NCBI RefSeq assembly: GCF_904063065.1 | Contig: NZ_CAJFCL010000005.1 | Span: 248,001 to 312,000 of the forward strand | DNA length: 64,000 bases | Direction of reading: 5' to 3' | DNA from: Pseudomonas paraversuta | GTDB lineage: Bacteria > Pseudomonadota > Gammaproteobacteria > Pseudomonadales > Pseudomonadaceae | Shown here: positions 30,607 to 37,399 of the stretch, in pieces | How positions within the stretch are numbered: position 1 is the first letter of the stretch | Layout of the letters: the number at the start of each line of letters is the position of its first letter | Position numbers and translations under genes: made by a program | The notes under the pieces: model-generated | What the model was told of the DNA's origin: nothing | Databases searched by the model: none | The model's input: only the letters and a program-made list of their open reading frames with translations

Positions 30607-30831
30607 ATGCTTCGGTCAGATGCGCTACCTGTTTCAAGCTTTGGAGATGCTTACAAGGGGGTTAAATTTACGATTCGCCTAAAGTCTTATGGGAATAAGT
30701 ACACTGCCAGACTTGAAGTTGTAGGGCTTCCATCTCGGCCGTACGACGATAAGTCTTGGGATGACAAAAACGAGGCCATCGAAGACATCAGAGCTGACGC
30801 AAGAGAAATGATTGATGGTATGAGGCCTTAA
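30607..30831 (+). CDS. Small phage protein, plus strand
   Basis: 74 aa (VKFTIRLKSYGNKYTARLEVVGLPSRPYDDKSWDDKNEAIEDIRADAREMIDGM). AAGGAGGAG before the ATG supports it. It converges on the reverse transcriptase gene, and the two stops overlap by 4 nt. Confidence 0.62.
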   Translation: MLRSDALPVSSFGDAYKGVKFTIRLKSYGNKYTARLEVVGLPSRPYDDKSWDDKNEAIEDIRADAREMIDGMRP

Positions 30832-31994
30832 GCCCCGCATTTTAGGTATGCCTTGGTCATCTTGCCGTTGACGGCGTGACCGCGCTTGAGCACGACCCGG
30901 GCCAGTGCGGCCCGGTCTTTCTCGCTGTGACTGGCTTGACTGAGCAACCCGAAGTAACTGTTGGCTGTCTCGCGTAGATCATCGGCGGGCGCTGCGGCCG
31001 TTCGCTTGAGTGCCTGGCTCAGAGCCCGCTTGCGGGTGGTGCGCCGCCACGGCTTGATCACATGCCCAACGAAGTCGACACCGCGATCAACCGGCTGCAG
31101 GATGGTTTTGGTCGGGTTCAGTCTGGCACCCAGCGTCTGCAGGAATACTTCGACCTCTGCGTGCCAGGCATTGAGCTGCTGCGGTGACTCATGCAAGAAC
31201 ACAAAGTCATCGACGTAACGGATGTAATGCTTGGCCCTCAAGCGGTGTTTGGCGAACTGATCAAGCGCGTCCAGGTAGACGTTGGCGAAGAACTGCGACG
31301 ACAGGTTGCCAATGGGTAGCCCAAGGTGAGCAGGTTGGGCAGTGAGTCGCTTGTGTTGCGGCACCCGGCCAAACAGATGGCGGGGGCTTCTGGTTTCAAA
31401 GTCTCTACGCGGGTCGTGCATCAGGATCTGCTCCGCGAGAGCAAGCCACCAAGGTTCAGTGATCTTTGCGGCCAGTTGCAGGCGCAGCACCTGCTTGTCG
31501 ATGGCTACGAAGAAGTTGGCCAAGTCGCACTTGAGATAAAAGACTGGCTTCGACCAGTTCTCACTGGCGCTCCTGATCTTCGATTCAAGGCGCATTGCGG
31601 CGTATAGGGTGCCTCGGCCCGGGATGCAGGCGCAGCTGTCGGCTATGAAGCTGGCATAGAAGCGTGGGGCTACGTGGTTGTAGAGCAAGTGGTGGACGAC
31701 CCGATCCCGAAAGGCCGCTGCCCATACTTCGCGGGCTTTCGGTCGGGTGACCACAAAGCATATCGAGCGGCCTGGCTGGTAAGTGCCAGACATCAGGTCG
31801 TCGTGTAGCTGGACCAGGTTCTGTTCCAGATCCATTTCGAACGCCAGAGCGCTGTCGCTGTTTCGCTTCGAGCGCCGACAATCGTAATAGGCCTGCACCA
31901 GATCCTGAAACTGGTAGGGACCAACAGTCGAATCTGCGGACGGGGCGGACACGGAGCTCGTTGTTCTTGTCGTTGTTGTTCTGATTGCCATCAT
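30828..31994 (-). CDS. DGR reverse transcriptase
   Basis: 388 aa if begun at the ATG inside the template repeat; the true start is uncertain, since the RT-like region opens near residue 27 (YQFQDLVQAYYDCRRSKRN). RT motifs: PKAREVWAAAFRDRVVHH, KCDLANFF (catalytic Asp157), IGNLSSQFFANVYLD (228-242; the SQ form typical of DGR RTs), YVDD box at 260-263, and a motif 6-7 region around DRGVDFVGHVI. It has no maturase or endonuclease domain. It should copy TR RNA with errors at adenines, together with Avd. The long high-GC reading frame and order target-target-avd-TR-RT match Bordetella-type DGRs. Confidence 0.95.
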   Translation of the reverse strand: MMAIRTTTTRTTSSVSAPSADSTVGPYQFQDLVQAYYDCRRSKRNSDSALAFEMDLEQNLVQLHDDLMSGTYQPGRSICFVVTRPKAREVWAAAFRDRVVHHLLYNHVAPRFYASFIADSCACIPGRGTLYAAMRLESKIRSASENWSKPVFYLKCDLANFFVAIDKQVLRLQLAAKITEPWWLALAEQILMHDPRRDFETRSPRHLFGRVPQHKRLTAQPAHLGLPIGNLSSQFFANVYLDALDQFAKHRLRAKHYIRYVDDFVFLHESPQQLNAWHAEVEVFLQTLGARLNPTKTILQPVDRGVDFVGHVIKPWRRTTRKRALSQALKRTAAAPADDLRETANSYFGLLSQASHSEKDRAALARVVLKRGHAVNGKMTKAYLKCGA

Positions 31995-32033
31995 CGAAGT
32001 TCATGTTGAATGCGTTGTTGGCGGAGCGCTGCG
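31933..32033 (-). repeat. DGR template repeat (TR)
   Basis: 101 nt. Coding-strand sense is Asn-rich: ten AAY codons, 32 adenines in all. It aligns gap-free with VR1 and VR2. The coding-strand 3' part from GAGCTC onward (31933-31960 on the plus strand) is identical in all three copies and should hold the homing (IMH) segment. The 5' end of the RT gene overlaps it. Confidence 0.95.
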
Positions 32034-32206
32034 ACCTATCGTGCTATCTACGTCGCCAAGCCGAAGGCAGTGCCGATCAGCGAGGAAACTGCGCGAGACC
32101 AGCCCGGACGCTTTAGACCGGCGGTGTCTCTGATGCGCATGGCGGTGACCCGAAGGTCAGCGGCACGACCAGATTCATAATCGCTCAGACCTGAAAGCCG
32201 TAACTC
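32034..32206 (-). ncRNA. Spacer between avd and TR, probable 5' part of the DGR RNA
   Basis: 173 nt without an open frame. It has small inverted repeats, for example ACCTGA with TCAGGT near 32187-32212. In the Bordetella DGR, the flanks of TR are needed for cDNA synthesis. By position this would be in the same transcript. The role is inferred. Confidence 0.5.
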
Positions 32207-32563
32207 TCAGGTGGCGGGCGCGGTTGGGGTGTAGCGTTTCCAAGCGTTCGCTTGCTTGCCAATCGAAGTGGTCACCTCGATGGCCTTGGCGTGCTGAGGA
32301 ATGCTGATAAAGCGGTTCTCTTTGAACAATCGCATCAGGAACTCAATCACCTGGACCTTCTCGACCAGCAAGGTCAGGTGAGGGTGCTTGTCCTTGGACG
32401 CGTTGGCTCGGGCAATCAGCATCAACACATCGATGCACTCGTCGATAACGCGCTTGCTGAGGGATAGCTTTAAGTCTCGCGGGATGTTGCGGGTGAGGCT
32501 GGTTGCGAGGCTGAGCAAGTCCATCGACACCTTGTAAATCTTCAAGTCCGTGTGCATTGCCAT
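32207..32563 (-). CDS. avd: DGR accessory variability determinant (Avd-like four-helix bundle protein)
   Basis: 118 aa, basic, nearly all helical (YKVSMDLLSLATSLTRNIPRDLKLSLSKRVIDECIDVLMLIARANASKD; LLVEKVQVIEFLMRLFKENRFIS). Size and pattern fit the Avd/S23-like four-helix bundle family. Avd forms a basic pentamer that binds the RT and the template RNA and is needed for mutagenic homing. It lies between target 1 and TR, its standard position. Confidence 0.9.
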   Translation of the reverse strand: MAMHTDLKIYKVSMDLLSLATSLTRNIPRDLKLSLSKRVIDECIDVLMLIARANASKDKHPHLTLLVEKVQVIEFLMRLFKENRFISIPQHAKAIEVTTSIGKQANAWKRYTPTAPAT

Positions 32564-32585
32564 GGGCAGCGATTCCTAACAGCAA

Positions 32586-32603
32586 CCGGCCGCAAGCGGC
32601 CGG
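32586..32603 (-). repeat. Palindromic hairpin downstream of VR1
   Basis: Perfect 8-bp stem CCGGCCGC/GCGGCCGG with a 2-nt loop (or 7 bp with a 4-nt loop), 33 nt past the 3' end of VR1 and 15 nt past the target-1 stop. Short GC hairpins just beyond the VR help target recognition in the Bordetella DGR. It could also be a weak terminator. Confidence 0.6.
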
Positions 32604-32617
32604 ATTAAATAAACGAA

Positions 32618-33235
32618 TTAATCAATGATCAGCTCTCTGCGGACGGGGCGGACACGGAGCTCGTAGTCCATGCCGTCGTAGTACTGAAAGCCATCACCGA
32701 AGTACATGCTGAATGCGTTGTTGGCGGAGCGCTGCGTGCTCGACCAGTACCAGGAGCCGCTGAAGGCTTCTTCGCCATCGTCCTGGAATGCCGGGAACGC
32801 CGTCTGAGCCGGAGATTCAGCGGTGTACAGCTGGCCGATAGGCAGGCTGTTGGGGTTGTCACCATCACGACCCCAGCAATAGTTTTCCTCGGTCGTTGGC
32901 TTGAGGTGACGGTACTGCAGCTCCTGCACGTCGCGGGCTGGAATTGCCCAGTCAGTGAAGCCGTCAATCTCAAGGGCCAGCACCTTCTGAGCCAGCTCGC
33001 TGCCAGCAGCGGCCATTGATTCGGTGTTGCTGCGGCTATCGGTAAAGCTGCCGGCACCCTCAATGAGCACGCCGCGAGCACCCCAGGTGCCTTTCAGTTC
33101 GTGATCGGCACTGGCGGTGATATTCAGATAACGACGCCCGTTCTCGACGGTTACCCCCGTGACAAAGCCGCCACCGAAGGCCTGGCCGATTGCCGGGATG
33201 GTGACTACAGGCAATGCTTGAGCTGTTGCGGACAT
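32618..33235 (-). CDS. DGR target protein 1 (DUF1566/C-type-lectin-like, variable C-terminus)
   Basis: 205 aa. No signal peptide. N-terminal domain about 1-105, then the DUF1566-like part (DGFTDWAIPARDVQELQYRHL; WYWSSTQRSANNAF; ELRVRPVRRELIID at the end). The C-terminal 34 codons are VR1. Variable sites carry Tyr, Phe, Gly, Asp, Ser and Met where the template has Asn, Asp or Lys. The start MSATAQ follows GAGGAAAG. It is a paralogue of target 2. The ligand is unknown; a binding display protein is expected from the family. Confidence 0.92.
   Translation of the reverse strand: MSATAQALPVVTIPAIGQAFGGGFVTGVTVENGRRYLNITASADHELKGTWGARGVLIEGAGSFTDSRSNTESMAAAGSELAQKVLALEIDGFTDWAIPARDVQELQYRHLKPTTEENYCWGRDGDNPNSLPIGQLYTAESPAQTAFPAFQDDGEEAFSGSWYWSSTQRSANNAFSMYFGDGFQYYDGMDYELRVRPVRRELIID
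32636..32736 (-). repeat. DGR variable repeat 1 (VR1)
   Basis: 101 nt, aligned gap-free to TR (offset 703). 12 substitutions, all at adenines of the TR coding strand, changing 11 codons. Identity with VR2 continues upstream past the TR match (CTGGTACTGGTCGAGCACG), as expected when TR covers only part of the shared domain. Confidence 0.95.
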
Positions 33236-33260
33236 GGTCTTTCCTCTTTTCGAAGGCAAC

Positions 33261-33280
33261 AAAAAAGGCGCTTATGCGCC
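33261..33280 (-). terminator. Terminator between target 2 and target 1
   Basis: Minus-strand GGCGC-ATAA-GCGCC followed by TTTTTT. It would limit read-through from target 2 into target 1 unless the phage antiterminates. It could also serve as a downstream hairpin for VR2. Confidence 0.8.
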
Positions 33281-33313
33281 CCGGTGCCGGATCAAGAACG
33301 AATTATTGAAGGA

Positions 33314-33925
33314 TTAAATAAACAATCTGCGGACGGGGCGGACACGGAGCTCGAAGCTCTTGCCGTAGCTGACCTGATTGCCAGCAACGAAGTTCATGGT
33401 GAATGCGCCGTTGGCGGAGCGCTGCGTGCTCGACCAGTACCAGGTGTCCTTGGCGAACAGGTCCGGCACGTTCACCCAGCAGTGGTACAGCTCGGCGCAG
33501 GCGGGCAGGTAGAAGTCATGGTGTCCATCTGCTTGATACTCGGCACAAGCATCAGCAGCGGGGTACTTTCTTTCGTCTTCGTTGCCGCACAGCACCTGGG
33601 TGTTGGTGTAGCCGTCAGTCTTGCTGAGGCCTTTGACTTCGATTCCACGGCCGCCCCATTCATGGTCACCAACGTCTATCGAGGCAATGATCAGGTAGTG
33701 CTCGGGAACATCGCCCCGCGCTGCTATCAGGCCGCCGTTGAAGCCGCCTTGACCCGGCCAGACCGCTCCAAGCTCGGGGACTGAATGTGGGCACGCCGGC
33801 TGCACATTGGCGGCGGGTGGCAGCACCTGAGCGAAGACGCTTGCCACGGCCAGTTTTGCCAGCGATGCGGCGGGCATCTTGATCGTGGTGTCGCCGTGCT
33901 TGAGGGTGATCATTTCGGGTTTCAT
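33314..33925 (-). CDS. DGR target protein 2 (DUF1566/C-type-lectin-like, variable C-terminus)
   Basis: 203 aa. The start MKPEMITLKHGD follows GAGGT at 6-nt spacing. N-terminal extension to about residue 45, then a domain parallel to target 1 (WPGQGGFNGGLIAARG; HEWGGRGIEVKGLS; HDFYLPACAELYHCW; WYWSSTQRSANGAF; ELRVRPVRRLFI). The C-terminal repeat is VR2. Several Cys may form disulfides. The hydrophobic stretch LAKLAVASVFAQVL is not a convincing signal peptide. Confidence 0.92.
   Translation of the reverse strand: MKPEMITLKHGDTTIKMPAASLAKLAVASVFAQVLPPAANVQPACPHSVPELGAVWPGQGGFNGGLIAARGDVPEHYLIIASIDVGDHEWGGRGIEVKGLSKTDGYTNTQVLCGNEDERKYPAADACAEYQADGHHDFYLPACAELYHCWVNVPDLFAKDTWYWSSTQRSANGAFTMNFVAGNQVSYGKSFELRVRPVRRLFI
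33326..33426 (-). repeat. DGR variable repeat 2 (VR2)
   Basis: 101 nt, gap-free against TR (offset 1393). 13 substitutions, all at TR coding-strand adenines, changing 10 codons; different sites and different bases from VR1. The two VRs are therefore independent homing products. Confidence 0.95.
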
Positions 33926-34000
33926 GGGTTTACCTCGGGATGGCGCCGCCCTCCGTGATCGGATGCAGCGAGTAGGGTGGGTTTGTGTCACGGCGGTATG

Positions 34001-34249
34001 TCACGCAATGCGAACATGATCCGCCAGTTGCTCGTCGGTCATGCGATCGGCTCCGCGAATGAATCGGGATATCAGATCCTGCTCTTCACCAATTCCGGTG
34101 CGGGCCATCGTTCGCTTCAGCGCGGCGTCATCGTTGTGATAGAGCGCCGTGACAATCTTTCGTGACAGCAGGGCCGCTTCTTTTTCCTGCGAACTCAATT
34201 TGTCCCGTACGCGCTGCTCGCGCTTCCGTTCGGTTGCAGTTTTGGCCAT
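34001..34249 (-). CDS. Small basic phage protein
   Basis: 82 aa (MAKTATERKREQRVRDKLSSQEKEAALLSRKIVTALYHNDD...). Charged, helical. AAGGGG precedes the start. Possibly nucleic-acid-binding; not recognised. It is 75 nt upstream of target 2, so perhaps in the same transcript. Confidence 0.65.
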   Translation of the reverse strand: MAKTATERKREQRVRDKLSSQEKEAALLSRKIVTALYHNDDAALKRTMARTGIGEEQDLISRFIRGADRMTDEQLADHVRIA

Positions 34250-34330
34250 GGCTTGCCCCTTCAAGTCCGCTTGGCGGCAGGTGGTGTTGGATTTGACGAA
34301 GTCGTCGAAGCATGGAGGTGGTGACGCGCC

Positions 34331-34678
34331 TCACAGGTGACTGCCGAAGAAGACGAAGGCGGCCAGTATCGCGCTGATGCGCAATGTCCAGTTCCGCATA
34401 AAACGCCCGAATAACTTGACGTTGAACTGTTTGGCTTCGGCTTCAAGAACACGAGCGTGGCCGGTGGCATTGTTGTGGCCGAAACGCTCGGCAATAATCT
34501 TGCCAGTGGATCGCTCGATCACTTCGAAGGTGTTGTTGCCACTAGGTTTGACTATGAAGATCGGCGCCAGTGGCGGGGCCATGACGCCTGGCTTTTGGTA
34601 AAACTCAGCTGTAGCTTGGCGTGTACGTGCGCGCAACCCTTCGAGGGCAGTGACGCGCTGGGCGAATGATGGGTGCAT
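34331..34678 (-). CDS. Hypothetical phage membrane protein
   Basis: 115 aa. Soluble N-terminal part (FIVKPSGNNTFEVIERSTGKIIAERFGHNNATGHARVLEAEAKQ) and a C-terminal membrane segment (RISAILAAFVFFGSHL). GAGG before the ATG. Function unknown. Confidence 0.62.
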   Translation of the reverse strand: MHPSFAQRVTALEGLRARTRQATAEFYQKPGVMAPPLAPIFIVKPSGNNTFEVIERSTGKIIAERFGHNNATGHARVLEAEAKQFNVKLFGRFMRNWTLRISAILAAFVFFGSHL

Positions 34679-34776
34679 GGTTGATCCTCGACAGGGTTAC
34701 GGTTATTCGTCAGCACTCATGCATTACGTGGCTTGCCGGTGGGCGCGTAATGGAGTGCTGACGGGTAACAGCAGGC

Positions 34777-34801
34777 AAAAAAAGCCCAGTCGAAACTGGG
34801 C
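34777..34801 (-). terminator. Intrinsic terminator in the leftward operon
   Basis: Minus-strand GCCCAGT-TTCG-ACTGGGC followed by seven T. Strong. Any transcript from the leftward promoter at about 36.5 kb must pass it to reach the DGR, so antitermination or a separate DGR promoter is needed. Confidence 0.88.
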
Positions 34802-35156
34802 CGTGTGAGCTCCACAAACGCCGCCGTATGTGAGAGCCAGGCTGTATGGGCGCCCCCATCACTGTTTAGGTTTTCATGATTGAGACCTCCCTTTCGCACG
34901 TTCACTGGATTGGCAGTGACCACCGTTGAATTTTGCGCAAGACGTCCGGCGCTTCCCGGAATGCGTCAAGTCTGGCGATATTCGCCCTCGGACTCGTCTG
35001 CGAAGCTGCAGGTGTCCAGCGTCTGCTGGTTTGGCGTCCGCATCGGTCTGTGCTCAGGCCGGGAAGCCGAAGGTCAGACCGATGCGTCCTGGTGCTGGGG
35101 AGTACCAGGAGCTCGGGCAGTTAGCGGCAGGCTGTCGTGGCGCTGGTTGATTCGGG
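34802..35156 (-). other. 355-bp gene-free, structured region
   Basis: No convincing gene. On the minus strand there is an excellent shine-dalgarno (GGGAGGTCT) before ATGAAAACCTAA, a three-codon frame (about 34868-34879), followed by the terminator at 34777. A 12-bp perfect inverted repeat (35039-35050 and 35075-35086) encloses a second GC-rich stem. It could be a leader or small RNA. Confidence 0.45.
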
Positions 35157-35540
35157 TTAACCGACCAGATCAAAAGAGTCAGCGCGGCGCGTCATTCTCA
35201 GTTCGCCGCCTCGGCGCTCTGAAGGCCGGCGATCACGGCGAGCAATGCCGCTGTCGTCAAGACCTTGCATTGTCATCACGGCGATGAGCAGCAAGCAGAG
35301 CGGGGTGATGATTTGTCGGCGGGCTGCCTCAGCAACGAGCGCTGCTCGGCGAGGAACGCAAAGCTTATCCATGGCCCTCTGGAGGCTCTTATCGACAGTG
35401 CATTTTGCAATGTCGAATGCCTTGGCGATTTCTTTGGCCGTAAGTCCTTGGGCAACTGAAAGAACGAATTGCAGTTCCCGTGGCGCAAGGCCTCGGCCGA
35501 GGTGGCCTTTCCATGCGCCATTTACGATTGTCGATTCCAT
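35157..35540 (-). CDS. LuxR-type HTH phage protein with hydrophobic segment
   Basis: 127 aa. The HTH of the LuxR/GerE family is clear at about 17-75 (LAPRELQFVLSVAQGLTAKEIAKAFDIAKCTVDKSLQRAMDKLCV). No autoinducer or receiver domain. A hydrophobic stretch (IITPLCLLLIAVMTM) and an Arg-rich tail follow, so it may be membrane-attached. Likely an early regulator in the leftward operon; target unknown. Confidence 0.75.
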   Translation of the reverse strand: MESTIVNGAWKGHLGRGLAPRELQFVLSVAQGLTAKEIAKAFDIAKCTVDKSLQRAMDKLCVPRRAALVAEAARRQIITPLCLLLIAVMTMQGLDDSGIARRDRRPSERRGGELRMTRRADSFDLVG

Positions 35541-35604
35541 TTTTTAACTCGGTAGTTTTCCTGCTGCGCCGGGTGCGGCAGTGAAAGTGCCCGTGAAGGT
35601 CCAA

Positions 35605-35712
35605 TCACTCCTCACACGCTTCCACGCGCCGTACAAAACCCCACACCGGAACAGCCACACAAACCAGAAGCAAAATGACAATGCTGATGGAGGTGATTGG
35701 TAGCCATCCCAT
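35605..35712 (-). CDS. 35-aa single-pass membrane protein
   Basis: MGWLPITSISIVILLLVCVAVPVWGFV then RRVEACEE. One membrane helix with a short polar tail. GGAG lies 6 nt before the ATG. A longer frame on the same strand is a shadow. Confidence 0.55.
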   Translation of the reverse strand: MGWLPITSISIVILLLVCVAVPVWGFVRRVEACEE

Positions 35713-35760
35713 GGGGAGCTCCGTGGTAGGTTTTGGGTGGGCAACGGTGCAGGCGCTGTG

Positions 35761-36285
35761 TTATTTGTCTGCGTTCTCGGCAGCTTCAAACTCGCTTCCG
35801 AGAATTTCCGTCATCACGCTCGAAGGTTTGGCCGATGTGCTGACATACAGGCAGTCATCCTTGGCGATATGCTTGTAGCTGGCGAAGAGGAGTGCGCCGC
35901 CGCCAAGTCCCATAGAGTCAAGGAATGGCTGCATATCAGCTTCTCCCTTAGGCTTATGCTCGTTGAAGTCTTCGCGAAGCTTGGTGAGCTCGATCTTCAG
36001 CGCTTTACGTTCGTCACCCTTTGAGCCAGGCGGCAGGCTTGATCGCGGAAACTGCGACCCTTCTGCTTTTGGGTCGGGCTTGGTCCATAGCGGCTGAGGC
36101 ATCTCAGGCTTGAACTTCAAACCGAAGAAGCGACGACCGCTGTGAAAGCTGGTAGAGAAAAGAGGGGATGCACCTTCGTAGCGCTTGGCGAACTCATTGC
36201 CTAACACCTGCAAGCGATCCGCCTCTTCTCTGTACTTCTTCCAAGCCGCCAGAACTCCGGCATCGCTTGTCTTGTAGTAGGCCAT
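35761..36285 (-). CDS. Hypothetical phage protein, first gene of the leftward operon
   Basis: 174 aa (MAYYKTSDAGVLAAWKKYREEADRLQVLGNEFAKRYEG...). Soluble. The middle resembles an ordered alpha/beta domain (SFHSGRRFFGLKFKPEMPQPLWTKP). It is the first gene after the operator-bearing promoter region. No function assigned. Confidence 0.7.
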   Translation of the reverse strand: MAYYKTSDAGVLAAWKKYREEADRLQVLGNEFAKRYEGASPLFSTSFHSGRRFFGLKFKPEMPQPLWTKPDPKAEGSQFPRSSLPPGSKGDERKALKIELTKLREDFNEHKPKGEADMQPFLDSMGLGGGALLFASYKHIAKDDCLYVSTSAKPSSVMTEILGSEFEAAENADK

Positions 36286-36483
36286 TTCTCACCTCCGTTG
36301 ATTTCCAATGCCGCCTCATAGAAGCGGCATCAGTAAATCTGCGGGTGTTTCTCAGCAAACCTTGCGTGTCGATTCCCGATCACGGAAGCAGGCTGTGTTG
36401 CGTACTGTTCCCCTGGCCGCAGCCGGGGTACGTCTTCTGGTTGTTAAAGAGCGGGTCGCTGCGGTGTGTTGCTGCGATGGATG

Positions 36484-36502
36484 TAATTTAGAAAACTTAA
36501 CA
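36484..36502. promoter_or_regulatory. Putative repressor operator OL copy 1
   Basis: TAATTTAGAAAACTTAACA, an exact 19-bp copy of the site at 36519, 35 bp away. The core TTTAGAAAACTTAAC matches the site at 38487 in the cI-cro interval with one mismatch. Confidence 0.7.
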
Positions 36503-36518
36503 AAAAACGTCAAGAGGT

Positions 36519-36537
36519 TAATTTAGAAAACTTAACA
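36519..36537. promoter_or_regulatory. Putative repressor operator OL copy 2
   Basis: Same 19-bp sequence, flanked so that GTTAA and TTAAC form an inverted pair. Two operators about 35 bp apart upstream of the leftward operon mirror the lambda OL arrangement. Confidence 0.72.
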
Positions 36538-36565
36538 TTTCGATGAATGAGAGATTTCGGAGTCG

Positions 36566-36592
36566 TAAAAAAGCCCGCTCAGTGGCGGGCTG
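36566..36592 (-). terminator. Terminator of the cI transcript
   Basis: Minus-strand AGCCCGC-CACTGA-GCGGGCT followed by TTTTTT, 19 nt past the TagO-like gene stop. It separates the repressor unit from the leftward early promoter. Confidence 0.85.
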
Positions 36593-36610
36593 TGCTGAAC
36601 AGAAGTAAGG

Positions 36611-37228
36611 CTACCAGCCGCAACCTTTGCGAATGTCGGCGAGTGCAGCTTCGGCGCCGGAGGTGTTGAACGAAGCGGTCAGCGGGCTTTCGCTGTAAGG
36701 CGTAACATTTGCCACAAGCGAGTCGCTTTTCATCATCTCTTTCAGGATCGGTACGGGAGATCCAGGATAGAACGAAGATTTGTGGTCCGTCGAGACAACC
36801 CATGATTTCCGCTGGGCCTTTGATTTGCCAACCCGGTGCGTAACAGTTGTCGTCTCAGTCCCGAGAAATGAATTCCAGTTTACATACCATTCGGTAGTGT
36901 TCTTCGAGCAGCGCACTACCATGCCAACGCGCCCACCGTACCTGCCTGACCCACTGTCGGCGTCGAGCAATGCTACGTAGATCGACTGATCGGTCAGAGG
37001 GTCTGTTGTGGTAGACGTGCTCCACTTTCCTTTGCCAATTGATTGCGTGATTGTGGTTTGCTTCGACAAGCCCTTTCTATCTGCTAGAACGTCATAGCAA
37101 GATAGTCTCTCAACGCTGTTCTCTAATGCGGCGCATTGAATCACTTCTTTCTCAGCAATCTCGGCATTTGCATTAGTGGATAGAGCAAAGGCAGTCGAAA
37201 GAGCGATGGAATACATAGCAATTTTCAA
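36611..37228 (-). CDS. Exported TagO/VasI-like protein, candidate lysogenic conversion gene
   Basis: 205 aa. Signal peptide ends ALSTNANA. VIQCAALENSVERLSCYDVLA resembles the Cys motif of type VI secretion-associated TagO/VasI proteins, and the middle (WSTSTTTDPLTDQSIYVALLDADSG...VVRCSKNTTEWYVNW) fits that family. Periplasmic. It lies downstream of cI on the same strand and before the terminator, so it is probably made in the lysogen. Its role is not known; blocking of superinfection is a guess. Confidence 0.72.
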   Translation of the reverse strand: MKIAMYSIALSTAFALSTNANAEIAEKEVIQCAALENSVERLSCYDVLADRKGLSKQTTITQSIGKGKWSTSTTTDPLTDQSIYVALLDADSGSGRYGGRVGMVVRCSKNTTEWYVNWNSFLGTETTTVTHRVGKSKAQRKSWVVSTDHKSSFYPGSPVPILKEMMKSDSLVANVTPYSESPLTASFNTSGAEAALADIRKGCGW

Positions 37229-37399
37229 GATGGAGCCCTCAAAAAATTAGCCTGAACTCTATCACTAATGGCGCCCGGCCACCATTGGGGGCGGGCGTAT
37301 CGGATGGCCAACAAACTCGCAGCCACAAAAAATCCTGCCTGTGGGAGGCATGCGGTTTGGCCGCGGGGTGAGAGGTTGTATTGAATGCTTTGAATCGAT

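Noticed and set aside
31585..32004. Minus-strand frame starting MNFDDGNQ inside TR
   Set aside because: This is TR read in the VR frame, running on into antisense of the RT gene. It is the template, not a gene.
34717..34923. 68-aa minus-strand frame across the terminator at 34777
   Set aside because: It covers a strong hairpin terminator and has no good start site; the sequence looks non-coding.
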